NCBI RefSeq assembly: GCF_003315295.1
Contig: NZ_QNRI01000011.1
Span: 44,904-108,903 of the forward strand
DNA: 64,000 nucleotides
Direction of reading: 5' to 3'
From: Paraliobacillus ryukyuensis
GTDB taxonomy: Bacteria; Bacillota; Bacilli; Bacillales; Amphibacillaceae
Positions 56,293 to 64,000 of this stretch are shown here, piece after piece. The position numbers and the translations under genes were made by a program. Below the pieces are notes generated by a model. It saw nothing but the letters and a program-made list of their open reading frames with translations, was not told the DNA's origin and ran no database searches. The first letter of the stretch is position 1; each line of letters begins with the position of its first letter.

Positions 56293-58323
56293 TTACAATT
56301 CCATCTCATTCTCTTTGTGTAATGATTTTTCTTTCATCTTAGACTTACTTTTACGTTTTATTTCATCTGTATTTTTATCATTTTTTTGTGCTTCATTACC
56401 TAAGTCACCAAACAATTTAGCTACACTACCGACACTAAGCGTTGCTTCTACAAATTCTTTATCATACAAATGAGACATGTCTTTCCCTACTTTAGCAAGA
56501 TCCTTCTCAACTGTTTTTAGATCCTTAGAAAGTTTACCTGTTGCTCTTTCGTCAAGTTGCAATTCAAGTAATTTCCCTTTTAATTTAGTAGGTATTATTT
56601 CAATTAGTTCAGTAGGTTGATTTTGATACTTAAAGATTAAAGTTTTATTCAATCTACCATCTAATTCGTATTTTTGATTCTCTCCTTTTTTTACCTGATA
56701 TTTAGCGACTTCAAGCTTCAATTTGGCATCATATATTTTATCCTTTGTTGCTCCTTCCCTATAAATCTCTCTATATTCTTTGCTGTATTTAGAAACAGTA
56801 CGATTAGCAATTAATAAGTTTTGTTGATTCTCTTGCAAATTTTTATTCAGATCAATGTCCTTTGACCATTCAGAAGTATAGTGTTTCATTACCTGTGAAT
56901 CTTCAAATTCTTTTATACTTTCATGTTTATAACCTGTTTTTAGATAATCCTGAACATATTCATTTTTTAAGTCACTTATTAATTTGTTATGATCCTCTTT
57001 AATATGGCTGTATTGAGGATAAATTTCACCAAATTCTTTGTGGAGGATTTCTTTTTGTACTTCAAAAGCTATATTGCTGTAATAATCAGCTTTTTTATAT
57101 GCTTCAATATCTCTTTCGTACTTATTAACTTTACTATTAATAGTTCTAATTTTTTGACCTTTTTCTTCTTCAAATCTTTTTGGTGACAATCCGTATCGTA
57201 TAGCCCTTATGTGATCAACTTTATAATCATCTTGTGCTTTATCCAACATGATAGCTTCAACACCTAGTTTTTTACCTGTTAGATCTATGGCTTTACCCCA
57301 GTCTTTCACAGTTTCCATGTTCTTTTTAGCACTTTCATATGTCACATATCCATGAATACGTTTAGCAACAAATTGTAGCGATTCAGCTTGTTGATTGGTT
57401 AGAGGAAATTCTTCTCTAACATCAGGGATATATTGTTCTTCAATTTCTCTTTCTAATTCCTCTTTGTAATCCTCTAAATCAACGATTTGTTCTTGTAATA
57501 TATCTTTTAGTCTATTGGTTTCTCGTATGTCGTAATTGACCATTCCCATATGTGTAACTGGCTCGTATTCTTCACTGTTAATTTGTGCTTGAATTTGCGC
57601 TTCTTGTTCAGCTTTCCATTCATCATAAGTTAATCTATGAGTAGCGTATTTATCAATTCCTTGTTTTTCATACGATTCATGCGAAACAGAATTATTTACA
57701 CCTGCTTCTTTGTAAAATTCATTAACTTTTTCAGCCCAATTTTCACGCCATGATTGTAGCGATTCTTTTTTATCCCAATCAGTTAGCTGAATTGTTTTTG
57801 ATTTAATATTTCCGTTTTCTGTTTTAGTTTTGTTTCCGTTTTCATCTAGTACATATACTTTCTTTTGTTTCTTTCCCCATGAACCATCTTCATTAAATGG
57901 TCTAACCGTTAGCATAATATGCGCGTGAGGATTATGTTTTTTCTCTCTATGTATAGCAATATCAGCTACCATACCTCGATCAACAAAGTTTTCTTCTGAA
58001 TAACTTTTAACCAATTCTATTTGTCTTTCATTGGATAATTCTTTTGGTAATGCAACACGAATTTCCCTAGATAAACGACTATTTATATTACTTTCAACTT
58101 GCTCTACTTCATTCCACAATTTTTCACGATCATAAACAAAATTAGGCGCATGTTTAGGAGCTAATATCATGGTTTCAGGTTTAACTTCTCTTGTACGATA
58201 GTTTTTATATTCCTGATCATCTTCACACCATAATTTTTCACCACTACGATAAGAAGCAGAAGCAACAGCTGATTGACCTTTTCCTCTTGATATAATGTTA
58301 GCCGATAGATGATAATAGCCCAT
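56293..58323 (-). CDS. MobA/MobL-family relaxase (MOBQ)
   Basis: A 676-residue transesterase that nicks oriT and pilots DNA during mobilisation. The N-terminal relaxase domain begins MGYYHLSANIISRGKGQSAV and ASASYRSGEKL, and the metal-binding HxH is in KHNPHAHIMLT (about 128). The catalytic Tyr is probably one of the N-terminal tyrosines (YY at 3-4 or Y25). The C-terminal half (about 250-676) is long, charged and coiled-coil rich. No type IV secretion genes are present, so transfer needs a helper. It lies beside a candidate oriT. Confidence 0.93.
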   Translation of the reverse strand: MGYYHLSANIISRGKGQSAVASASYRSGEKLWCEDDQEYKNYRTREVKPETMILAPKHAPNFVYDREKLWNEVEQVESNINSRLSREIRVALPKELSNERQIELVKSYSEENFVDRGMVADIAIHREKKHNPHAHIMLTVRPFNEDGSWGKKQKKVYVLDENGNKTKTENGNIKSKTIQLTDWDKKESLQSWRENWAEKVNEFYKEAGVNNSVSHESYEKQGIDKYATHRLTYDEWKAEQEAQIQAQINSEEYEPVTHMGMVNYDIRETNRLKDILQEQIVDLEDYKEELEREIEEQYIPDVREEFPLTNQQAESLQFVAKRIHGYVTYESAKKNMETVKDWGKAIDLTGKKLGVEAIMLDKAQDDYKVDHIRAIRYGLSPKRFEEEKGQKIRTINSKVNKYERDIEAYKKADYYSNIAFEVQKEILHKEFGEIYPQYSHIKEDHNKLISDLKNEYVQDYLKTGYKHESIKEFEDSQVMKHYTSEWSKDIDLNKNLQENQQNLLIANRTVSKYSKEYREIYREGATKDKIYDAKLKLEVAKYQVKKGENQKYELDGRLNKTLIFKYQNQPTELIEIIPTKLKGKLLELQLDERATGKLSKDLKTVEKDLAKVGKDMSHLYDKEFVEATLSVGSVAKLFGDLGNEAQKNDKNTDEIKRKSKSKMKEKSLHKENEMEL

Positions 58324-58389
58324 TTTACTATTCCCTCTCGTATGATTATTTTAATCTTTGTATTCCACGAAGTGCTATTTGCGGAGCAA

Positions 58390-58510
58390 ACGAAAGTTGG
58401 GCGATTTTTCCCAACACCCACGAATAACATTTATTGATGGTATGTAAGTGGGCACTCGAGTGATTTTTGAACTCCCAGATACATGTAATATGCTTCTGGG
58501 AGTTCATTTT
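58390..58510. other. Candidate oriT with nic-like sequence
   Basis: Directly upstream of the relaxase gene, TAAGTGGGCACT (58445-58456) resembles the MOBQ nic core TAAGTGCGCCCT of RSF1010/pIP501-type plasmids. A perfect six-base hairpin, GTTGGG/CCCAAC, lies at 58396-58415, and an eleven-base inverted repeat GAACTCCCAGA / TCTGGGAGTTC at 58469-58507. These are usual oriT components. Nick position not determined. Confidence 0.6.
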
Positions 58511-58533
58511 TTCATGCATTTTAAGAATAGCTT

Positions 58534-58803
58534 TCAACTGTATTTATGAAAAAAATCTATAAGAAATTGACTTACTTTCCTTGTATCGTCATTGACACTA
58601 TGTTCTTTTAATTCAGCCTGTTGTTCTTGAATATTATTCTGAAATGAGTCTGCTTTATTTATTGAGTGTTTATACCTTACATAATCTCTTACCAAAGTTT
58701 TGATAAATCCTGCCTTGTTGTCTATTTCATTTTCAAGAAAATCAATAACATCTCTTTCTTTTTTTTCATCAAATTGTATCTCTATTCTTTTTCTACCAAC
58801 CAT
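58534..58803 (-). CDS. Small ribbon-helix-helix-type accessory protein
   Basis: 89 residues. The N-terminal segment GRKRIEIQFDEKKERDVIDF followed by AGFIKTLVRDYVRYKHS has the strand-helix-helix pattern of RHH DNA-binding proteins. Upstream of oriT and the relaxase gene, it most likely is the relaxosome or plasmid-copy accessory protein (MobC-like) or a repressor of the mob operon. The ribosome-binding site is weak. Confidence 0.7.
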   Translation of the reverse strand: MVGRKRIEIQFDEKKERDVIDFLENEIDNKAGFIKTLVRDYVRYKHSINKADSFQNNIQEQQAELKEHSVNDDTRKVSQFLIDFFHKYS

Positions 58804-58848
58804 TTGTTTACCAACTTTCTACATATCTCAAAGTTAATTGTAAATCTA

Positions 58849-59667
58849 TTATTCATCAGCTAAATAATCATAATGGAGGATATTATCTACTTGATTATTT
58901 GGCGGTCCATTTCTACTATCATGCTTATGAGCAATATTTTTAATAGAATTATAAACGTAGGCTTTTCTTTTGTTTTTCCTAATTTTTAAATATCTTTTTT
59001 CCTGTATGATTTCATCTACATATTTATCAACCAGAACTAGCCATTGATCTTTTGTCCATCTACCTATACTAAAATCAGTATAATATTCATGACATATATT
59101 TTTAAAATCATTTTCGATTTCTTCTAATGATTCGACATCTTCCTTGTTAACAATTGATAATATATTCTTGTCATTATTAACATTGTTATCATTCTTGTTT
59201 GTATTATCGGGTTCTCGTTGCTCCCTTGTTGCTCTCGTTGACTTTTCATTGTTATCTTCACTATTGCTTTCATAATTCTTAGGGTTTTGGTAGAAGTCGT
59301 AGTTATCAATAGTTATTAATAATCCTTGAGTTGCTTTCACTGTTGTAATCATTGTTGCTTTCGTGTCAGTTTCATGAAATGAATCATGACACTTTCGCAA
59401 CCAATCAATTATTTGAAATACTTGATCTTTTGTGGGTTTCTCCTTTCTAAAACCAACATACCAACTACACTCTTCTATTATTTCAGGAATAGATGTATAA
59501 AGTTGACTTCTCTTTAATCCTTTAAATTGTGAATGCTGAGCCTTTGTAAGCAAATAAATCCAAACCTTAGTATATAAAGGTGGCTTATCCCATATCTTGC
59601 TCTCAATAATCTTTCTAGCAATATTAATATATCCTCCTGGTATTTTAGGTTCCAGCTTTTTCACCAC
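58849..59667 (-). CDS. Replication-initiator-like protein with winged helix (DnaD/replisome organiser type)
   Basis: 272 residues. The N-terminal winged-helix domain (GGYINIARKIIESKIWDKPP, then YTKVWIYLLTKAQHSQFKGL) is typical of phage/ICE replisome organisers. An Asn/Asp-rich linker (about 130-175) and a charged C-terminal part follow, as in DnaD-like proteins. The exact start is unclear because GTG codons overlap an AAGGGG site. In an integrative element it may support rolling or theta replication of the excised circle. Confidence 0.75.
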   Translation of the reverse strand: MVKKLEPKIPGGYINIARKIIESKIWDKPPLYTKVWIYLLTKAQHSQFKGLKRSQLYTSIPEIIEECSWYVGFRKEKPTKDQVFQIIDWLRKCHDSFHETDTKATMITTVKATQGLLITIDNYDFYQNPKNYESNSEDNNEKSTRATREQREPDNTNKNDNNVNNDKNILSIVNKEDVESLEEIENDFKNICHEYYTDFSIGRWTKDQWLVLVDKYVDEIIQEKRYLKIRKNKRKAYVYNSIKNIAHKHDSRNGPPNNQVDNILHYDYLADE

Positions 59668-59791
59668 CCCTTACTATTTTGAATAATCTTTGCAATCTGC
59701 TATTATAGTCATAAATACATTTTTGAGATTACTCTTTAAGGTGTAAGAATCGCCATTTCTTACACCTTCTCTTTTATAAACGTTTGCACCT

Positions 59792-60109
59792 TTATTTATC
59801 TTCAGAGATACTTTCTAATCTACCAAAAAGCTTAATATCATTATTATAAATATTCATATTCGCAGTCATATAATCTAAAAATTCGTCCACTTCTTCACGT
59901 TTGAATAAATATTTAGACCCTATTCTATAAAAATTTAATCCATTCTTTATCAATCTATCCTCTATTAATGGTCTGCTAATATTTAGATACTTAGATAGCT
60001 CCGAAAAAGTTAAAAAATATTTTTGTTTTGCTATTTCCTCTACTCGTTCATTGATTGCATTTTCTAGCATCTTATTAACTGTTTTTTCGTCAATTTGAAC
60101 GTTCAGCAA
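59792..60109 (-). CDS. Excisionase-like helix-turn-helix protein
   Basis: 105 residues from a TTG start with AGGGGG eight bases before. The MerR/excisionase-type wing FLTFSELSKYLNISRPLIED and RIGSKYLFKREEVDEFLDYM is the common pattern of element-borne Xis proteins. It overlaps the end of the XRE gene by 20 bases. A role in directing the integrase to excision is likely. Confidence 0.8.
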   Translation of the reverse strand: MLNVQIDEKTVNKMLENAINERVEEIAKQKYFLTFSELSKYLNISRPLIEDRLIKNGLNFYRIGSKYLFKREEVDEFLDYMTANMNIYNNDIKLFGRLESISEDK

Positions 60110-60371
60110 TTCTTACACCCCCTTGTTGCAATTTGTTCAATCGGTTATCATTTGTAAAATTTTCTATTGTAAAAATATCTTTTATTTGTTGATTTAGCCC
60201 TTTGGCGATTTTATTAGCAACTGTTGGTGAAGGATGGCGATTCCCATTTAATATTTGCGTTAAATAAGTTTGTGAAATATTAATGTGTTGTGCAAATTCT
60301 TTTAAATTTTTCCCTTGCTCGGCTATTAATACTCTAGTTAATTCTCTATTCGTAAGTTCCATTTTTATCAT
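60090..60371 (-). CDS. XRE-family regulator (Cro-like)
   Basis: 93 residues with HTH (NLKEFAQHINISQTYLTQIL and NGNRHPSPTVANKIAKGL). ATG follows AAGGTGG. It is the first gene of the minus-strand element operon, divergent from the repressor at 60522, giving a cI/cro-like switch. Confidence 0.88.
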   Translation of the reverse strand: MIKMELTNRELTRVLIAEQGKNLKEFAQHINISQTYLTQILNGNRHPSPTVANKIAKGLNQQIKDIFTIENFTNDNRLNKLQQGGVRIAERSN

Positions 60372-60521
60372 ATCTTCACCACCTTTCTATAAAAATCGTT
60401 AAACAAATTATAAACAAAACGGTTATCTTTTGCAACAATTTTTACAAAGTTTTTAACAGAAGTTTGCAAATGAACACCTGCATGTATATAATATTAGTAA
60501 TATAAATAGGTGGTGTCTGAA

Positions 60522-61157
60522 ATGACTGATTTTGGAAATGAATTAAAAAAGCTAAGAAAAGAAAAAAAGCTTTCTTTAAAAGAAGTGGCAAAAAAAGGTG
60601 ATTTGTCACATTCATATATTTCACAAATAGAGAACGGTAAAAGGAATGCCCCAAAACCTGAAATCATTCGTAAATTGGCAAAAGGATTAAACATCAACCC
60701 TAGCCTATTAATGTACAAAGCAGGATACATTGATAACAGCTTTTACCATCAACAGTTAAAGTTATCAGAAGAATTAGAGCAACTTGAGAGAGAGGAATCG
60801 CATCTTAGTGGAGAGGTTATAAAAAATTTAAAAGAAGACCTTGAGAGTCTTCGGCTTGAAAACATCAATATTATACAATTGATAAAATTGCAGAATGATA
60901 TACGAGATGCCCATCAATTTTTTGAAAAGTTACAGAGTAACAATAAGGTGAATTCTGACTTGGAAAAAGACTATACGGCTATAAAAAGATTTGAAAAAGA
61001 ACTAGCTAATAGAAAGATTAATTCTATAAATGATTACACAATTGATGTATTGGAATTAACAAATATAGATACAGATTTGTATTATGATAATCAACTTCTT
61101 TCTAAAGAGGATAAACAGAATATTACTAAGTTTATAGATAATTTTGTAAAGAGGTGA
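60522..61157 (+). CDS. XRE-family repressor of the element
   Basis: About 211 residues. The N-terminal HTH (LSLKEVAKKGDLSHSYISQI and PEIIRKLAKGLNINPSLL) is followed by a long helical, charged C-terminal part (about 75-211). ATG at 60522 is chosen because AGGTGG lies before it. It is divergent from the Cro-like gene and four bases upstream of the integrase gene, which is typical for a regulator that keeps the element integrated. The C-terminal part lacks a LexA-type Ser/Lys protease, so control may be through a peptide or protease (ImmA-type). Confidence 0.88.
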   Translation: MTDFGNELKKLRKEKKLSLKEVAKKGDLSHSYISQIENGKRNAPKPEIIRKLAKGLNINPSLLMYKAGYIDNSFYHQQLKLSEELEQLEREESHLSGEVIKNLKEDLESLRLENINIIQLIKLQNDIRDAHQFFEKLQSNNKVNSDLEKDYTAIKRFEKELANRKINSINDYTIDVLELTNIDTDLYYDNQLLSKEDKQNITKFIDNFVKR

Positions 61158-61161
61158 CTAC

Positions 61162-62355
61162 ATGGCACGTATATACAAAAAGAAAACTAAAAAAGGAATT
61201 AAATGGGGATTCCGTGTTTATATGGGTACAGATCCGGTAACAGGAAAAGACATAAGAAAAAGTAAAGAAGGTTTTTTAACTCAAAAAGATGCTAAGCTTG
61301 CTGCAGCTCTATTTGAAAGACAATACCATAACGGTGAATACATTCAACCTTCTAAGATTACATTTAATAACTTGTGTATTGATTGGGAACAACATTATCA
61401 TTCACAAGGTGCAAAAGATAGTAGCTTAAGGGCTAGGAAAATTGCTTTAAAGCATATTCTAAATGCATTTGGTAATGTACCAATTCAGAAGATCACAAAA
61501 AAAGCATACCAAGACAGTATAGATCAACTAGCTAATAAATTTAGTACGAATTATGTTTCAAGTATTCATACTTCTGCAAACATGGTTTTTCAATATGCTT
61601 ATGAAAATAAGTTGATTAAGGATATACCAACTAAGAACATTAAACTCCCAAAGAAAAAAGAAACAGTTGAAGATCTCGAAAATGATAACTCTATTTTCAA
61701 AAAGTATCTTGAAAAGGAAGAATTAGAGGAATTTTTAACAGCAACTAAAAATGAAGGCTTAGAAGGTGATTTACTTGCTTTTACAATGTTAGCATATACT
61801 GGATTGAGGGTTGGAGAATTAGTTGCTTTAAAATGGAATGATATTGATTTCGAAAACAAAACTTTACGAGTTATAAGAACTTATTACAATCCAACTAGTA
61901 ATAAGTTAAAATATCAATTGCTAACTCCAAAAACTAGAACATCAAGGCGTACCATTTCGATAGATGAGCTATTAATTACTATACTTCAGATGTATAAAAA
62001 GGAGCAAGATCAAATAAAGAAGGATAACAAGCCATTTTATCAAGATAATGATTTTATCTTTGCATCTAATGAAGGTTATCCAAAAACTATAAAAGCAATA
62101 TCAATAAGGTTACAACGGCTACTAAAAAAAACGAACATAAAAAAAGCAATCACTCCACATTCGTTCAGGCACACTCACACCTCTTTGTTAATTGAAGCCG
62201 ATGTGCACATTAAAGAGATACAAGAAAGGCTAGGACATGCAGATATAAAAACAACAATGGACATTTATGCACACATGACAAAAAGTATAAAAAAAGAATC
62301 CTCTCTAAAGTTCAGTAAATTGATGAATGAACTCTCTACAACTTTAATGAAATAG
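61162..62355 (+). CDS. int: Tyrosine recombinase, element integrase
   Basis: 397 residues. Arm-binding N-terminal domain (ARIYKKKTKKGIKWGFRVYM), core-binding SAM-like domain (about 65-160) and catalytic domain with Arg in TGLRVGELVALKW (R216), HxxR in TPHSFRHTHTSLL (H333, R336) and nucleophile Tyr in TMDIYAHM (Y369). Tn916/phage-type family. With the att repeats it defines an integrative element whose target is the groEL 3' end. Confidence 0.96.
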   Translation: MARIYKKKTKKGIKWGFRVYMGTDPVTGKDIRKSKEGFLTQKDAKLAAALFERQYHNGEYIQPSKITFNNLCIDWEQHYHSQGAKDSSLRARKIALKHILNAFGNVPIQKITKKAYQDSIDQLANKFSTNYVSSIHTSANMVFQYAYENKLIKDIPTKNIKLPKKKETVEDLENDNSIFKKYLEKEELEEFLTATKNEGLEGDLLAFTMLAYTGLRVGELVALKWNDIDFENKTLRVIRTYYNPTSNKLKYQLLTPKTRTSRRTISIDELLITILQMYKKEQDQIKKDNKPFYQDNDFIFASNEGYPKTIKAISIRLQRLLKKTNIKKAITPHSFRHTHTSLLIEADVHIKEIQERLGHADIKTTMDIYAHMTKSIKKESSLKFSKLMNELSTTLMK

Positions 62356-62402
62356 CATGAATAAATTACCATAATACAATTAATATAGAATGGAGTTTCT
62401 AA

Positions 62403-63446
62403 ATGAATATATTTTTAGATTCAAATATTTTGTATAAAGATCCTTTCCTAAAAAGTATACATAATGACATTTTAGTAAATTTAGCTTGGTTAGGCGAAAT
62501 AAAATTATATATGTCTGAAGTTGTATATGAAGAAGTAATCAACAATTATAAGAAACAATTAAATGAAATTTATCATTCAATTAACTTAGAACATAATAAG
62601 ATAAAGACCTTAGTTGCAAATAAGTATGAGGAACAGTTATATATAGATAAATCTGTAGAAGTACATTGTAATGCGCTTTTATCGTTTTATAACAATATGT
62701 TTTTCCATAATGTCATTAGACTTGTAAGATACAGCAATGATCTACTACCAGAGTTGGTTAATAGGTCTATAAAAAGAGAAAAACCTTTTTCTAACAATAA
62801 GCAAGAATTTCGAGATGCCATTATATGGTTATCATATGTAAGTTATGCCAAAGAAAATTTATTAGAAGAATGTCATTTGATTACCAATAATAAACATGAT
62901 TTTCAAGGGGATAATGGAGAACTTCATGACGATTTAAAAAAAGATGCCGAGACTTTTAAATTATATAATTCCACTAAACAATTTTTTTCTTTAAATAAAA
63001 AATTAATAACTATCCAAAAATCAATGGAACTACAAAACTGGATTCAAGATGAAAATTTAACTGAGCGCTATGATATGCTTCAAGATTTAATAGAAGAAAA
63101 TGCTTTGAATAGTTTATTCAATAGCTGTTCAATGTTTTTAGAAAGATATACTAGTAAAGATTTATTCTCTGATGATAAAGAGGAGCCATTTGAAACAACT
63201 GACATAACCTTTGATACTATAGAAGTGACTAATTATGATATAATTGATGACTCAATCATTATAAATGGAGTTTTATCTTTATTTATACATATAGATTTAT
63301 ATGAATTTGAATCGTATTTTCTAAATGAACCAAAAACTCTTACTGGTCACGGAACGATTAAGCTAAAAACTTCCTTTACCTTAGATATTGGTAAGGGGTA
63401 CAAATTCAATAATTTTGACTTAGATGATATATCAATAATTTCTTAA
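62403..63446 (+). CDS. PIN-domain protein (DUF4935-like), putative ribonuclease
   Basis: 347 residues. The N-terminal PIN-type nuclease fold has the metal-binding Asp in MNIFLDSNILYKD (D6), Glu in VVYEEVINNY (about 41), Asp in EFRDAIIWLSY (D138) and Asn/Asp in ITNNKHDF. The C-terminal half (about 190-347) is unrelated and of unknown function. It lies between int and attR, a place often used for cargo such as defence or addiction genes. No small antitoxin gene adjoins, so it does not look like a VapBC pair. Confidence 0.85.
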   Translation: MNIFLDSNILYKDPFLKSIHNDILVNLAWLGEIKLYMSEVVYEEVINNYKKQLNEIYHSINLEHNKIKTLVANKYEEQLYIDKSVEVHCNALLSFYNNMFFHNVIRLVRYSNDLLPELVNRSIKREKPFSNNKQEFRDAIIWLSYVSYAKENLLEECHLITNNKHDFQGDNGELHDDLKKDAETFKLYNSTKQFFSLNKKLITIQKSMELQNWIQDENLTERYDMLQDLIEENALNSLFNSCSMFLERYTSKDLFSDDKEEPFETTDITFDTIEVTNYDIIDDSIIINGVLSLFIHIDLYEFESYFLNEPKTLTGHGTIKLKTSFTLDIGKGYKFNNFDLDDISIIS

Positions 63447-63964
63447 AATTATATAAAAAGAGGTTTTCCAAAGTTTAATAACAAATTGGAAAACCTCTCA
63501 AAAAATCTCAGTAATTAATATCGGTCTTTTTTTCGGACTCTGTTTTCATTAACAAAGTGGTAAACGTTGATATAACAAGGTTTAATCACCTATATTACAT
63601 CATGCCGCCCATAATTAAACCGATTCATATCTTTTCACAACTCCTCATTTCCCCTCAAAAATATTATTCTATTTTTATTTATATCTATCATTCTATTCAT
63701 CTCTAATAAGCAACTTTCAATCTATTGGTGAGATTTTTGTGAGAAATTAAATTCTCACAAACAAAAAAGACCTGACGTTTCCGCGCCAAGTCTTTTTTTG
63801 GAGATGTATTTTTATAAAATACATGTAACTTATATTACCATACTTTTGTTATTTGGAAATATTTATTGGTTATTTTTCATAAATTAGACAAAATTATTTT
63901 ATAATATAGTTGCATTCACGCAACCATAATGATATAATTGAATTATAGAAAAGGAGGTGAACAA
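63447..63964. other. Right boundary region of the element
   Basis: It contains a 12-base hairpin GAGGTTTTCCAA / TTGGAAAACCTC (63460-63497), whose T-run is on the minus strand, the attR repeat, and a plus-strand terminator-like hairpin at 63763-63799 (AAAAAGAC...GTCTTTTTTT). No gene is seen before 63965. Confidence 0.5.
63595..63613. other. attR of the integrative element (groEL 3'-end repeat)
   Basis: The second copy of TTACATCATGCCGCCCATA, identical over 19 bases to 49032-49050 and in the same orientation. Flanking bases differ on both sides. Confidence 0.85.
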
Positions 63965-64000
63965 GTGGAATACTTAGCAAAAATAATAGCTTCAGTTATC
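63965..64000 (+). CDS. Start of a gene running off the window, probably small hydrophobic peptide
   Basis: GTG at 63965 follows AAAGGAGGTG. The twelve visible codons read MEYLAKIIASVI, a hydrophobic beginning reminiscent of small Fst/holin-like toxins, but too little is visible to assign it. Confidence 0.45.
   Translation, partial: MEYLAKIIASVI

Overview
The window looks like chromosome of a low-GC, spore-forming, motile member of the Bacillaceae, probably from the halotolerant Gracilibacillus/Oceanobacillus/Virgibacillus group. This is inferred from the AT-rich composition, the strong AGGAGG ribosome-binding sites with many TTG/GTG starts, the order yeaC-yeaD-yebA-guaA as in Bacillus subtilis, a CwlJ-type spore hydrolase, a YtvA-type LOV photoreceptor, and four chemoreceptors. 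No rRNA, tRNA or CRISPR array was seen.

Layout. 0-1.7 kb: a GH1 6-phospho-beta-glucosidase. 1.7-5.8 kb: an accessory patch with a decayed IS3-type element, a small membrane protein, and a tight three-gene minus-strand cassette of unknown function next to the guaA 3' end. 6-13.8 kb: guaA with a guanine riboswitch, the MoxR/DUF58/transglutaminase trio, and a Ktr-type K+ channel subunit. 14-21.3 kb: LOV-STAS photoreceptor, uracil-DNA glycosylase, aldehyde dehydrogenase, an Old-Yellow-Enzyme homologue and two chemoreceptors. 21.4-21.8 kb: an interspersed repeat.

21.8-32.6 kb is a coherent catabolic locus. A GH94 enzyme of the size and organisation of 1,2-beta-oligoglucan phosphorylase and a GH3 beta-glucosidase face a CUT1 ABC importer (binding lipoprotein and two permeases), an esterase and a LacI-family regulator. 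Two copies of a GAAACGTTTC palindrome and one perfect cre site lie in the divergent promoter region. The genes fit import and intracellular phosphorolysis or hydrolysis of beta-1,2-glucooligosaccharides (sophorooligosaccharides). The ATPase is missing, as expected where a shared MsmX-type ATPase is used.

32.8-45 kb: maltose-type O-acetyltransferase, chemoreceptors, an XRE/membrane-protein pair, a CtaB-type prenyltransferase, a TetR gene with three operator palindromes followed by an Spx paralogue lacking its redox cysteines, a Q-rich possibly spore-surface protein, a frameshifted DUF421 gene, a manganese-catalase remnant, nanE and cwlJ. 45-49 kb is gene-poor and decayed.

49.03-63.61 kb is a 14.6-kb integrative mobilizable element bounded by 19-bp direct repeats that match the 3' end of groEL (codons for MGGMM-stop). 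It carries a tyrosine integrase, excisionase-like and XRE regulators, a replication-initiator-like protein, a MobA/MobL relaxase with a candidate oriT, a VbhA-like antitoxin without a visible Fic toxin, a complete type III restriction-modification system, a PIN-domain protein and a 31-residue hydrophobic peptide. Neither repeat adjoins a groEL gene here, so tandem elements are likely and groEL is predicted outside the window.
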